A stretch of DNA of 36,778 bases from Chromatiales bacterium (GTDB taxonomy: Bacteria > Pseudomonadota > Gammaproteobacteria > JAHELT01): contig JAHELT010000023.1 of the NCBI GenBank assembly GCA_024644045.1, forward strand, positions 5,756-42,533, in the 5' to 3' direction. Each line of letters begins with the position of its first letter. Within the stretch, counting starts at the first letter, position 1. The notes under the pieces were generated by a model. It made no database searches. It was not told the DNA's origin and saw nothing but the letters and a program-made list of their open reading frames with translations. This document shows positions 19,442-26,029 of the stretch, one piece after another. The position numbers and the translations under genes are program-made.

Positions 19442-20019
19442 TAGTGTTCCGCGTTGAGTGTGCGTATCTGCACGTTGTGCAGGTGCTTGATCAGCAGCTC
19501 ACGGTCTTCGGGCGAGATTTCTTCGAAGGCCACCGATACGGTGGGCAGGTCAGGATCGAGCTCGTGTTCCACGCGCACTACCCGGCCGTAAACGAACAGG
19601 TGCACGCGCTCGGGAAACAGGACCAGGCGAAACTCGAGCAGCGCATCCACCGGGTATGCCGTCGAGCTCATGAAACTCAGACCGGTGGCGCTGATTGACA
19701 CGTCCTCGGTAGGTTCCTCCGGCATGGTGTTTCCGCTCTGCCCGAGGACCCGCGCCACGGTCTCGATCTGGTCTTCCAGATGACGCAGATATCTGGCCAC
19801 GTCGGGCGCCCGCCTTTCGACCTTGCGAAAGGCCGGCAGGGATTTCTCGCGCATCACCAGCAGCCTGTTGATCATCGCGAAGCGCTCGCGCGCCGCTTTG
19901 CCGCTGGTCAGCGCGGTCTGCTCGGCTTTAACGGGCACCAGGCTGACGCGTAACCCGATACAGTCGTCGACGCGATAACTGCCGCGGCGTTCTTCTTCAG
20001 CGGGCGAAGTACTCGACAT
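19441..20019 (-). CDS. PilZ-domain protein with a long helical insertion
   Basis: This 192-aa protein has the first PilZ element RxxxR at R12/R16 (RRGSYR). The second is displaced to about 108-113 as SISATG, followed by beta strands typical of the barrel. The usual Asp/Asn of DxSxxG is Ser here, so cyclic-di-GMP binding is likely but not certain. Roughly 90 residues between the motifs look mainly helical (KAARERFAMINRLLVMREKS and the following segment). It starts with ATG overlapping the pomB stop (TGATG) and is coupled to both stator and HDOD genes. A role in tuning the flagellar motor is a context-based inference. Confidence 0.8.
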   Translation of the reverse strand: MSSTSPAEEERRGSYRVDDCIGLRVSLVPVKAEQTALTSGKAARERFAMINRLLVMREKSLPAFRKVERRAPDVARYLRHLEDQIETVARVLGQSGNTMPEEPTEDVSISATGLSFMSSTAYPVDALLEFRLVLFPERVHLFVYGRVVRVEHELDPDLPTVSVAFEEISPEDRELLIKHLHNVQIRTLNAEH

Positions 20020-20888
20020 CAGGAGGCTCCTTGATCGGGGTTGACTTGCGCCTGCACGTCGACCTTGCGGCGCTGTTCTTCGTTCGCCACGATAATCTCG
20101 ACGCGCCGGTTCTTGGCGCGGTTAGCCCGGTTGTCGTTCGCCACCAGCGGCAGCATGTCGGCGTGGGCTCGGATCTGCATGCGCTGCGGCTTCACGCCGC
20201 CGTTCTTGGTCATGTAGTGCACCACTGTCGCGGCGCGCGCCGCAGACAGCACCCAGTTAGAGGGGAACTGCGAGGTGGCAATCGGCACGTCGTCGGTGTG
20301 GCCCGCGACGATGATGTGGCCGTCGACTTTACTCAGCGCTTTGCTGATCTTGGTCAGCACCGGCAGAAAACCGGTGTGAATCCTGGAGCTGCCGGAGGGG
20401 AACGAGCCGCGTTCGCGAATCCGCACCACCACCTGATCGTTGAAGGTGACGATCTCGAGCATGCCTGCCCTCACTTCCTTGGTCAGCTCCTCGTTGAGCT
20501 TCTTAGCCTGTTCCGCAACCTCGTTGACCATACTCTTGGAGGCGTCGTTGCGGGTCTCGGAATCGGTGAAATCGAGGTTCTTCTTGCTGTCGTCCACGGT
20601 CATCTGCTGCACGACGTTGAGCACCGTGGGCGTCGGCTTGCCCGGGCTGAACTCCTGGGCCACCACGCTCGTGCCCTTCGGGATCTCGTCGGCCTTGATC
20701 TGCTTCTGTACGCCGAAGGCGAACTTCATCGAACCGGCGACCTGCTTGAACTTCAGCACGTCCATTTCCGAGAACGCCAGCAGCAGCACGAAGAAACACA
20801 TCAGCAACGACATGAGGTCGGCGAAGGTCATGACCCATGCCGGTGCACCCTCTTCGCATGCGGGACAATCAGGCGCGTCGTCGCTCAT
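20019..20888 (-). CDS. pomB: flagellar stator subunit PomB/MotB-like
   Basis: This stator subunit anchors the ion channel to peptidoglycan. The 289-aa protein has one N-terminal membrane helix with the ion-binding aspartate D24 in MTFADLMSLLMCFF. A plug/linker region follows, then a C-terminal OmpA-like peptidoglycan-binding domain (about 150-270) with GHTDDVP and NRAKNRRVEI. The motif and D24 numbering match sodium-type PomB; sodium use is inferred from similarity. The ATG at 20888 has GCAGGAAA upstream and lies 33 bases after pomA. Confidence 0.92.
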   Translation of the reverse strand: MSDDAPDCPACEEGAPAWVMTFADLMSLLMCFFVLLLAFSEMDVLKFKQVAGSMKFAFGVQKQIKADEIPKGTSVVAQEFSPGKPTPTVLNVVQQMTVDDSKKNLDFTDSETRNDASKSMVNEVAEQAKKLNEELTKEVRAGMLEIVTFNDQVVVRIRERGSFPSGSSRIHTGFLPVLTKISKALSKVDGHIIVAGHTDDVPIATSQFPSNWVLSAARAATVVHYMTKNGGVKPQRMQIRAHADMLPLVANDNRANRAKNRRVEIIVANEEQRRKVDVQAQVNPDQGAS

Positions 20889-20921
20889 CGGCGTTGTTTC
20901 CTGCGGGCCGAGGCGCCGGCG

Positions 20922-21686
20922 CTATTCCGAATCACTGGCGAGCTCGCGTTTGCTCTCCGGCAGAAACGTCATCAGCAACTGTTCCAGCACGCGCGGGTTC
21001 ACACCCTCCTGGATGCCCGAGATGGATTCCAGGATCAGGGACTTGTTCAGCTTTTCCTCGTTGCTGCGCAGACGCAGCTTTTCGGCAACCGGCAGCGCGA
21101 TGGCATTGGCGATCACCGCTCCGTAAAGCGTCGTCAACAGAGCGACCGCCATCGCAGGTCCGATCGATTTGGGGTCTTCCATGTTGGACAGCATCTGCAC
21201 CAGACCGATGAGCGTGCCGATCATCCCCATCGCGGGCGCCGCATCGCCGGTGGCCTTGAACATGCTGACCCCGATATCGTGCCGCTCGATGGTCAGGTTG
21301 ATGTCCTTGGACAGCATCTTCTGCACCACCTCCGGCGGGTGGCCGTCGATGCACATACCGATGCCCTTCTCCAGGAACGGATGGTTGATCTCGCGTCCTT
21401 CCAGCGCCAGGATGCCTTCTTTGCGGGCGACGTTGGCGAGTTCCACCGCCTCTTCGATCAGCGACTTGGGCGAGGTACTCTTGTGCAGGAACGCCTTGAG
21501 ACCGACCTTGAAGGAGCCGAAAAACTGGGCAACGCTGACCCGGAACAGCACCACGCAGAAGGTGCCGCCGATCACCACGACCAGCGACGGCACGTTAACG
21601 AACTGCATCATGTCGCCGCCGAGCAGAATCGACGTCGTGATCACGCCCAACGCGCCAACAAGACCTAAGAGAGTGGCCAGATCCAC
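20922..21686 (-). CDS. pomA: flagellar stator subunit PomA/MotA-like
   Basis: This is the ion-channel stator subunit. The 254-aa length and sequence fit PomA: two N-terminal helices, a long cytoplasmic loop with the ALEGREINHPFLEKGI region that contacts the rotor, and two C-terminal helices containing GDAAPAMGMIGTLIGLVQML. It is the first gene of the pomA-pomB-PilZ-HDOD operon, behind a near-consensus FliA promoter (21775-21801) with a leader of about 80 bases. Other flagellar genes are not in the window. Confidence 0.94.
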   Translation of the reverse strand: MDLATLLGLVGALGVITTSILLGGDMMQFVNVPSLVVVIGGTFCVVLFRVSVAQFFGSFKVGLKAFLHKSTSPKSLIEEAVELANVARKEGILALEGREINHPFLEKGIGMCIDGHPPEVVQKMLSKDINLTIERHDIGVSMFKATGDAAPAMGMIGTLIGLVQMLSNMEDPKSIGPAMAVALLTTLYGAVIANAIALPVAEKLRLRSNEEKLNKSLILESISGIQEGVNPRVLEQLLMTFLPESKRELASDSE

Positions 21687-21774
21687 AGTGATACTCCTCG
21701 CAAAAACGCCGACATCTGCTGCCCTGCCCGGCGGGTGACGTGCTCGCCACGCAGGCAGTCCTTCAACTTCCAGT

Positions 21775-21801
21775 GCATCGGCAAATTGCGGGGAATCTTT
21801 A
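21775..21801 (-). promoter_or_regulatory. FliA (sigma-28) promoter of the stator operon
   Basis: Read on the minus strand, TAAAGATT (plus-strand 21794-21801) is followed by exactly 11 bases and then GCCGATGC (plus-strand 21775-21782). The enterobacterial consensus is TAAAGTTT-N11-GCCGATAA, so 13 of 16 positions match with perfect spacing. It points to pomA. Confidence 0.85.
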
Positions 21802-21925
21802 CCGCGCGATCATACCCGTGCGACACCGCAAGAACGTGTACAAGTGATTGATTAGGCGAACATTTAAGACTGAACCGGGCGCCCGGATATGCGCCGGACA
21901 CCCGCGCACCGACGGCGACGGAGGA

Positions 21926-22411
21926 TCAGCGCAGAATCGCGCGAAAACCGACGATCCCCTCTTCGCCCGGCTTCAGGGTGTCACCAAACACCCAGCGGAT
22001 ATGAGTGTACTCATCGGCCCGCGCCTCCCGCGGCGTGCCCTGGTCGAGCACGGCGAGCGCGGCCGGCTGATCGAACGTCTTGCCGCCGTCCACGGAGTAG
22101 CTGATGCTGGTGCCCGCGCCGAACACGCTGCCGGTCTTGAGGTACACCTGAGCCGGAATGGGGTCGTCAATGATGATCTGCGTGGCGGGCAGGTCGCTCA
22201 CGTTCCTGAAAAAAATCGTGTAAGCCACTTCCTCGCCGGGGCGCACGCTGGTTGCCGGAATCAGGCGATAGTCCTTGTAGCCGGCGTCGGTGTCCACGAC
22301 CACTTCCTGCTGGGCCACTACCCGTATCTCGATGTTGTTCTGCGCCTGCGCCAGTGCTGCGCCCGCGGCGAACAGCGCGCAAATCACGACCCAGCAACGG
22401 CGGACTCTCAT
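21926..22411 (-). CDS. secreted DUF11-like repeat protein
   Basis: This 161-aa protein has a clear signal peptide (positively charged MRVRR, hydrophobic core, cleavage near AALAQA). A single Ig-like beta domain of the DUF11/conserved-repeat type follows, recognisable from PGEEVAYTIFFRNVSDLPATQIIIDDPIP and the closing LKPGEEGIVGFRAIL. The start was placed at ATG 22411 because GGGAGAA sits upstream and the signal peptide then begins normally. Relatives are cell-envelope or periplasmic proteins of unknown function. It is upstream of the stator operon on the same strand, but pomA has its own promoter. Confidence 0.72.
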   Translation of the reverse strand: MRVRRCWVVICALFAAGAALAQAQNNIEIRVVAQQEVVVDTDAGYKDYRLIPATSVRPGEEVAYTIFFRNVSDLPATQIIIDDPIPAQVYLKTGSVFGAGTSISYSVDGGKTFDQPAALAVLDQGTPREARADEYTHIRWVFGDTLKPGEEGIVGFRAILR

Positions 22412-22511
22412 GGCATTCTCCCTGTCGGTCTGAGGCACCGCGCGGGTGCCGGCAGCAGCGGAGCAATAGCCCGGCAGCCGCCGCTTCGATCAAGTTGCCA
22501 ATTGTCACTGC

Positions 22512-22527
22512 TGCGTTGCGCAACGCA
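22512..22527. promoter_or_regulatory. 16-bp perfect palindrome, possible operator
   Basis: TGCGTTGCGCAACGCA is perfectly self-complementary. It lies about 100 bp upstream of the DUF11-like gene and about 115 bp upstream of tRNA-Ala, so it could serve either. No protein is suggested by sequence. Confidence 0.3.
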
Positions 22528-22618
22528 AGCGGCCGGGTCCGGTTTTCGACGCGCTTTCGCACGCACGGAAGAGCGGCCCTCAGCCGCGCAAAAGTGGGTG
22601 CATCGCCGCATCGATGGC

Positions 22619-22624
22619 TATAAA
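22619..22624 (+). promoter_or_regulatory. -10 box of tRNA-Ala
   Basis: TATAAA lies 17 bases before the mature tRNA 5' end, the usual distance. No good -35 hexamer is seen. Confidence 0.4.
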
Positions 22625-22640
22625 CTTGCCGATCCACGCC

Positions 22641-22716
<76 letters not shown>

Positions 22717-23332
22717 ATAAAATCAGACGCTTACCCCTGCACTCGCAGGCGGGTAGGCGCCCAGCAAAACCGGGGACTGCCCCCGGTTTTTTCGTTCCGG
22801 GCGAGTACCGTGGCCGGACGCTGGCCGGCCAGTTCACACCGCATGTAACGCAATCCGCTTGAACGATTCGGCAAGGCGCCCGCCGTGCGCCGGTACCGTT
22901 CAGTCGGGCAGAAGATAGCGCGCTTGCCGGGGGCAGACCCATGAAAACGAGCACGCTCGCTGACAGATACCTCTGACCGTTACGCCCATCGAGCGACCCG
23001 CTGGTTCGTGCCGGGACCCGGGTAAGTGCTCATTGCAGTCGCCACCATCGCACCATCGCGTTTGCCTGACGTACATCTGGCAAGCACTGGTCGCGCACCA
23101 GGATCGGTGCCGGCGCTCGCCGTGGCAGCACCGACAGGTATCGTCAACCTCGCCGCAAGCAACGGGTTTCGCGGTCTGGCCCATGCGCGAACACGCACGC
23201 TGTTTCAGAGGCCGGCAACCGGTCGTTGGCGATCTGGTAGTCGCCACTCAGGCCCGTCGGCAGTCGGGATCAGCCGTTTCTACCGAGCGCCTGACCCCTG
23301 CAGCCGGTTGTGGGAGAATCCCGGCTACCGAC
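22717..23332. other. gene-poor stretch between two tRNA genes
   Basis: Apart from the terminator at 22766-22793 I see no gene with a convincing start, ribosome site or recognisable product in these 616 bases. Short open frames on both strands are typical of random GC-rich sequence. No clear repeat of either tRNA 3' end was found that would mark an integration site. Confidence 0.5.
22766..22793 (+). terminator. rho-independent terminator after tRNA-Ala
   Basis: AAACCGGGG pairs with CCCCGGTTT around a short loop and runs into TTTTTT. Confidence 0.85.
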
Positions 23333-23409
23333 GCCCTCGTAGCTCAGTAGGATAGAGCAACCGCCTCCTAAGCGGTAGGTCGCAGGTTCGACTCCTGCCG
23401 AGGGCGCCA
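23333..23409 (+). tRNA. tRNA-Arg (anticodon CCT)
   Basis: The 77-nt cloverleaf has encoded CCA. The acceptor GCCCTCG pairs perfectly with CGAGGGC. The anticodon stem ACCGC/GCGGT encloses CTCCTAA with CCT at 34-36, and the T-arm GCAGG/CCTGC has loop TTCGACT. It reads the rare AGG arginine codon. Confidence 0.95.
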
Positions 23410-23681
23410 GATGAAACCGGTCCATTCCGGACAAGTGGGTAACACAGAGTCTGAGCCGCGGGCGGTGTTGCTCGCCGGCGCGTAGTAAGAGAAGCGATCC
23501 GGGCCGTGTTCTTGTGCCCTCGACCGGCCTCCCACCCGTCCGCGAAGCGTCGCCGACGTGGCGCCTGATTTCGGAGAAGTGACTTTCCGGAGCCGCCGAG
23601 CGTCAGAAAGCTGATCCGGAGTCACCCGCGCCTGGTGGCACCGGCGTCGCGTCAGCGAACGCAATGGCCGGGCACAAAAAC

Positions 23682-23711
23682 TTGACACCGGACAACGGAA
23701 TGACCTAACTA
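23682..23711 (+). promoter_or_regulatory. sigma-70 promoter of the TAXI locus
   Basis: A perfect TTGACA (23682-23687) is followed after 18 bases by TAACTA (23706-23711; with 17 bases, CTAACT). The -10 is weak but well placed at the head of the structured leader. Confidence 0.45.
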
Positions 23712-23868
23712 GCCTACTCTGATAGGCTTAGGCAATGGGGGAAAACCCCAATGCCAGGTCGGCGCCCTGAAGCGCGCAAACGTGCGGCAGGACGCCTCGA
23801 CACCGTGGCAGCACCGGCGGTTCGGTGCAAACTAACGATAGCAAGACCTCAATAACGGGGTTGTTGAG
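23711..23868 (+). ncRNA. structured 5' leader with five hairpins, candidate cis-regulatory RNA
   Basis: Consecutive hairpins can be drawn. P1 is AGCCTA/TAGGCT (23711-23728). P2 is GGCAATGGGG/CCCCAATGCC with one A-A mismatch and a GAAAA loop (23731-23755). P3 is GGCGcCCTG/CAGGaCGCC with an inner CGCGC/GTGCG stem (23761-23796). P4 is GCACCG/CGGTGC (23811-23828). P5 is CTCAATAAC/GTTGTTGAG with a 3-base loop (23848-23868). P5 ends 5 bases before the AGGAGG ribosome site (23874-23879). I could not match it to a riboswitch class I know. Confidence 0.45.
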
Positions 23869-23885
23869 TAATCAGGAGGAAAATT

Positions 23886-24851
23886 ATGCGCTGCTTGACC
23901 AAATGTCTCCTTGTCCTGGCCGGCCTGGTCGTCGCGGTGCCCGCGGCGGTGGCTGAGGACAAGTTCGTCACCATCGGCACGGGCGGACAGACCGGCGTCT
24001 ACTACGTGGTAGGCCAGTCCATCTGCAAACTCGTGAACCGCGGGACCAAAACTCACAACATCAAGTGCACCGCACCTTCGACGGGTGGGTCCGTGGCCAA
24101 CCTGAACGCCATTCGCGCGGGCGAGCAGGACATGGGCGTCGCACAGTCGGACTGGCAGTACCACGCCTATAACGGCACCGACAAGTTCTCCGATGCGGGC
24201 GCCAACAAAGCTCTGCGCGCGGTGTTCTCCGTTCATCAGGAACCGTTCACCGTGATTGCCCGCACCGACAGCGGCATCAAGACGTTCGACGATCTCAAAG
24301 GCAAACGCGTCAACGTCGGCAACCCGGGCTCGGGTCAGCGCGGTACCATGGAAGTGCTGATGGCGGCGAAGGGCTGGAGCATGGACGACTTCAAGCTCGC
24401 CTCGGAGCTGAAATCGGCCGAGCAGGCACAGGCGCTGTGCGACAACAAGGTCGACGCCATCGTGTTTACCGTCGGTCACCCGAACGGCTCGATCCAGGAA
24501 GCCACTACGTCGTGCGACGCGATCATCGTGCCGGTTACCGGTTCAGCAGTCCACAAGCTCGTCTCTGAAAACGCTTACTACGCCAAAGCCAAGATTCCCG
24601 GCGGGATGTACAAAGGCAGCGACAGCGACGTGGAGACGTTTGGTGTAGGCGCGACCTTCGTGTCTTCGACCAACAGCGACACCGATACCATATACACGGT
24701 CGTCGCAGCGGTATTCGACAATTTCGACCGCTTCAAGCGGCTACACCCGGCTTTCGCGAACCTGGATCCGAAAGCGATGACGAAGAACAATCTGTCAGCG
24801 CCGCTGCACGACGGTGCAGCCAAGTATTTCAAAGAAAAAGGCATGATGTAG
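23886..24851 (+). CDS. TAXI-family TRAP solute-binding protein 1
   Basis: This periplasmic receptor for a tripartite ATP-independent transporter has 321 aa. It has a cleavable signal peptide (about 1-23, ending AVAED) and the TAXI-type start TIGTGGQTGVYYVVG. The core segments SVANLNAIRAGEQDMGVAQSDW and KGKRVNVGNPGSGQRGTMEV are diagnostic. The ATG at 23886 has a perfect AGGAGG 6 bases upstream. It leads the locus and is followed by a strong hairpin, which fits the usual excess of binding protein over permease. Ligand unknown; some characterised TAXI proteins bind glutamate or similar dicarboxylates. Confidence 0.92.
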   Translation: MRCLTKCLLVLAGLVVAVPAAVAEDKFVTIGTGGQTGVYYVVGQSICKLVNRGTKTHNIKCTAPSTGGSVANLNAIRAGEQDMGVAQSDWQYHAYNGTDKFSDAGANKALRAVFSVHQEPFTVIARTDSGIKTFDDLKGKRVNVGNPGSGQRGTMEVLMAAKGWSMDDFKLASELKSAEQAQALCDNKVDAIVFTVGHPNGSIQEATTSCDAIIVPVTGSAVHKLVSENAYYAKAKIPGGMYKGSDSDVETFGVGATFVSSTNSDTDTIYTVVAAVFDNFDRFKRLHPAFANLDPKAMTKNNLSAPLHDGAAKYFKEKGMM

Positions 24852-24860
24852 CCTAAGCCG

Positions 24861-24892
24861 GGTTCGGGCGGATGCCAGCATCCGCCCGAACC
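24861..24892 (+). repeat. 15-bp perfect stem-loop between the two binding-protein genes
   Basis: GGTTCGGGCGGATGC (24861-24875) and its exact complement (24878-24892) flank two bases. No T-tract follows, so it is more likely an RNA-stabilising or attenuating hairpin than a full terminator. It lies 10 bases after the first gene's stop. Confidence 0.75.
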
Positions 24893-24949
24893 TGCAAACG
24901 CGCGCGTGCGGGGCATGACTCGCGCGCGGGCGCCACAGGGGGGAATGCC

Positions 24950-25924
24950 GTGAAGGGAACCGGCAGATTACCACGCATCGTGGCACCGGTCGTGGGCGCG
25001 GTGCTGATGTGGATTGCGGCCGCCGGCGAGGCGGTGGAGATAACCATCGGCACCGGCAGTCCTGCCGGCGTCTACTATCAGGTCGGCAAAGCCATTTGCC
25101 GGCTGGTCAATGCCGGATCGAGCGAGCACGGCATAACGTGCAAATCGCCTTCGACGGCCGGCTCGATCTTCAACCTGAACAACCTGCGCGCCGGAAAGCT
25201 GCAGCTCGGTGTCGTACAGTCCGACTGGCAGTTCCACGCTGTCAAAGGCAGCAGCCGCTTCGAGGCCGCGGGACCCGATGAAAAGCTGCGCGCGCTGTTT
25301 TCGGTGCACGGAGAACCGTTTACCGTGGTCGCCCGGCGCGATGCCGGGATCCTGACCTTTGACGACCTGAAAGGCACGCGGGTCAACATCGGCAACCCCG
25401 GCTCGGGTCAGCGCGGGACCATGGAAGTCGTGATGCAGGCCAAGTCCTGGAACAAAGACGTCTTCGCGCTCGCCAACGAGCTGCCGGCTTCGCAGCAGTC
25501 GCTGGCGCTGTGCCACGACCGAGTCCAGGCAATGGTCTATACGGTCGGCCACCCGAACGCGTCCGTGGCCCAGGCAGCGGGGCTCTGCGATGCGGTGATC
25601 GTCGAGGTCTCGGGCCCGGATATCGACAAGCTGGTGAACGAGAATCCTTATTACGCGTACACGCAGGTACCTGGAGGCGTGTACCCGGGCAATCCCGACC
25701 CGGTTATTACTTTCGGCGTCACCGCGACGGTGGTCACGTCGGAAGACGTCGATGAGGAAACCGTTTATCAGATCGTCAAGGCGGTGTTCGACAAGATCGC
25801 GGATTTCCGCAAGATGCATCCGGCCTTCGGCGAACTCGATCCGGCGAAAATGGTCACCGACGGGCTTTCCGCGCCGCTGCATGAGGGGGCGGTGAGATAC
25901 TACCGCGAGAACGGTCTGAACTAG
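24950..25924 (+). CDS. TAXI-family TRAP solute-binding protein 2
   Basis: This 324-aa paralogue of the preceding protein keeps the same order of motifs (TIGTGSPAGVYYQVG, NLNNLRAGKLQLGVVQSDW, NIGNPGSGQRGTMEV) and ends PLHEGAVRYYRENGLN. I chose GTG at 24950 because GGGGGG lies just upstream and the protein then starts with a normal signal peptide (about 1-28). The longer frame from 24872 would run through the hairpin at 24861-24892. By eye more than half of the residues match protein 1, so a tandem duplication followed by divergence is likely. It is followed after 105 bases by a permease. Confidence 0.9.
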   Translation: MKGTGRLPRIVAPVVGAVLMWIAAAGEAVEITIGTGSPAGVYYQVGKAICRLVNAGSSEHGITCKSPSTAGSIFNLNNLRAGKLQLGVVQSDWQFHAVKGSSRFEAAGPDEKLRALFSVHGEPFTVVARRDAGILTFDDLKGTRVNIGNPGSGQRGTMEVVMQAKSWNKDVFALANELPASQQSLALCHDRVQAMVYTVGHPNASVAQAAGLCDAVIVEVSGPDIDKLVNENPYYAYTQVPGGVYPGNPDPVITFGVTATVVTSEDVDEETVYQIVKAVFDKIADFRKMHPAFGELDPAKMVTDGLSAPLHEGAVRYYRENGLN

Positions 25925-26029
25925 TGTCCTGTCCACGACGCGCTCGCCCGACGGGCGCAGCCGTGACGATTATCATCACCGGGGGGCCGGCTTCGCACAA
26001 GCGAGTCGCTCGTAGAACGAGATTAGAAC

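Larger units (their letters stand above)
23410..23885 (+). other. intergenic region before the TAXI locus
   Basis: The first part (23410-23680) has no supportable gene. It is flanked by words that look like inverted ends: CATTCCGGACAAG near 23423 and CTTG...CGGAATG near 23681-23702, possibly an eroded insertion. The second part (23682-23885) contains a promoter and the structured leader annotated separately. Confidence 0.4.

Noticed and set aside
23368-23688. 106-aa minus-strand frame over tRNA-Arg
   Set aside because: It overlaps the tRNA and has no start signal or recognisable product.
24872-24949. Longer N-terminus for the second TAXI protein
   Set aside because: It would run through the stem-loop at 24861-24892, lacks a ribosome site, and would bury the signal peptide.
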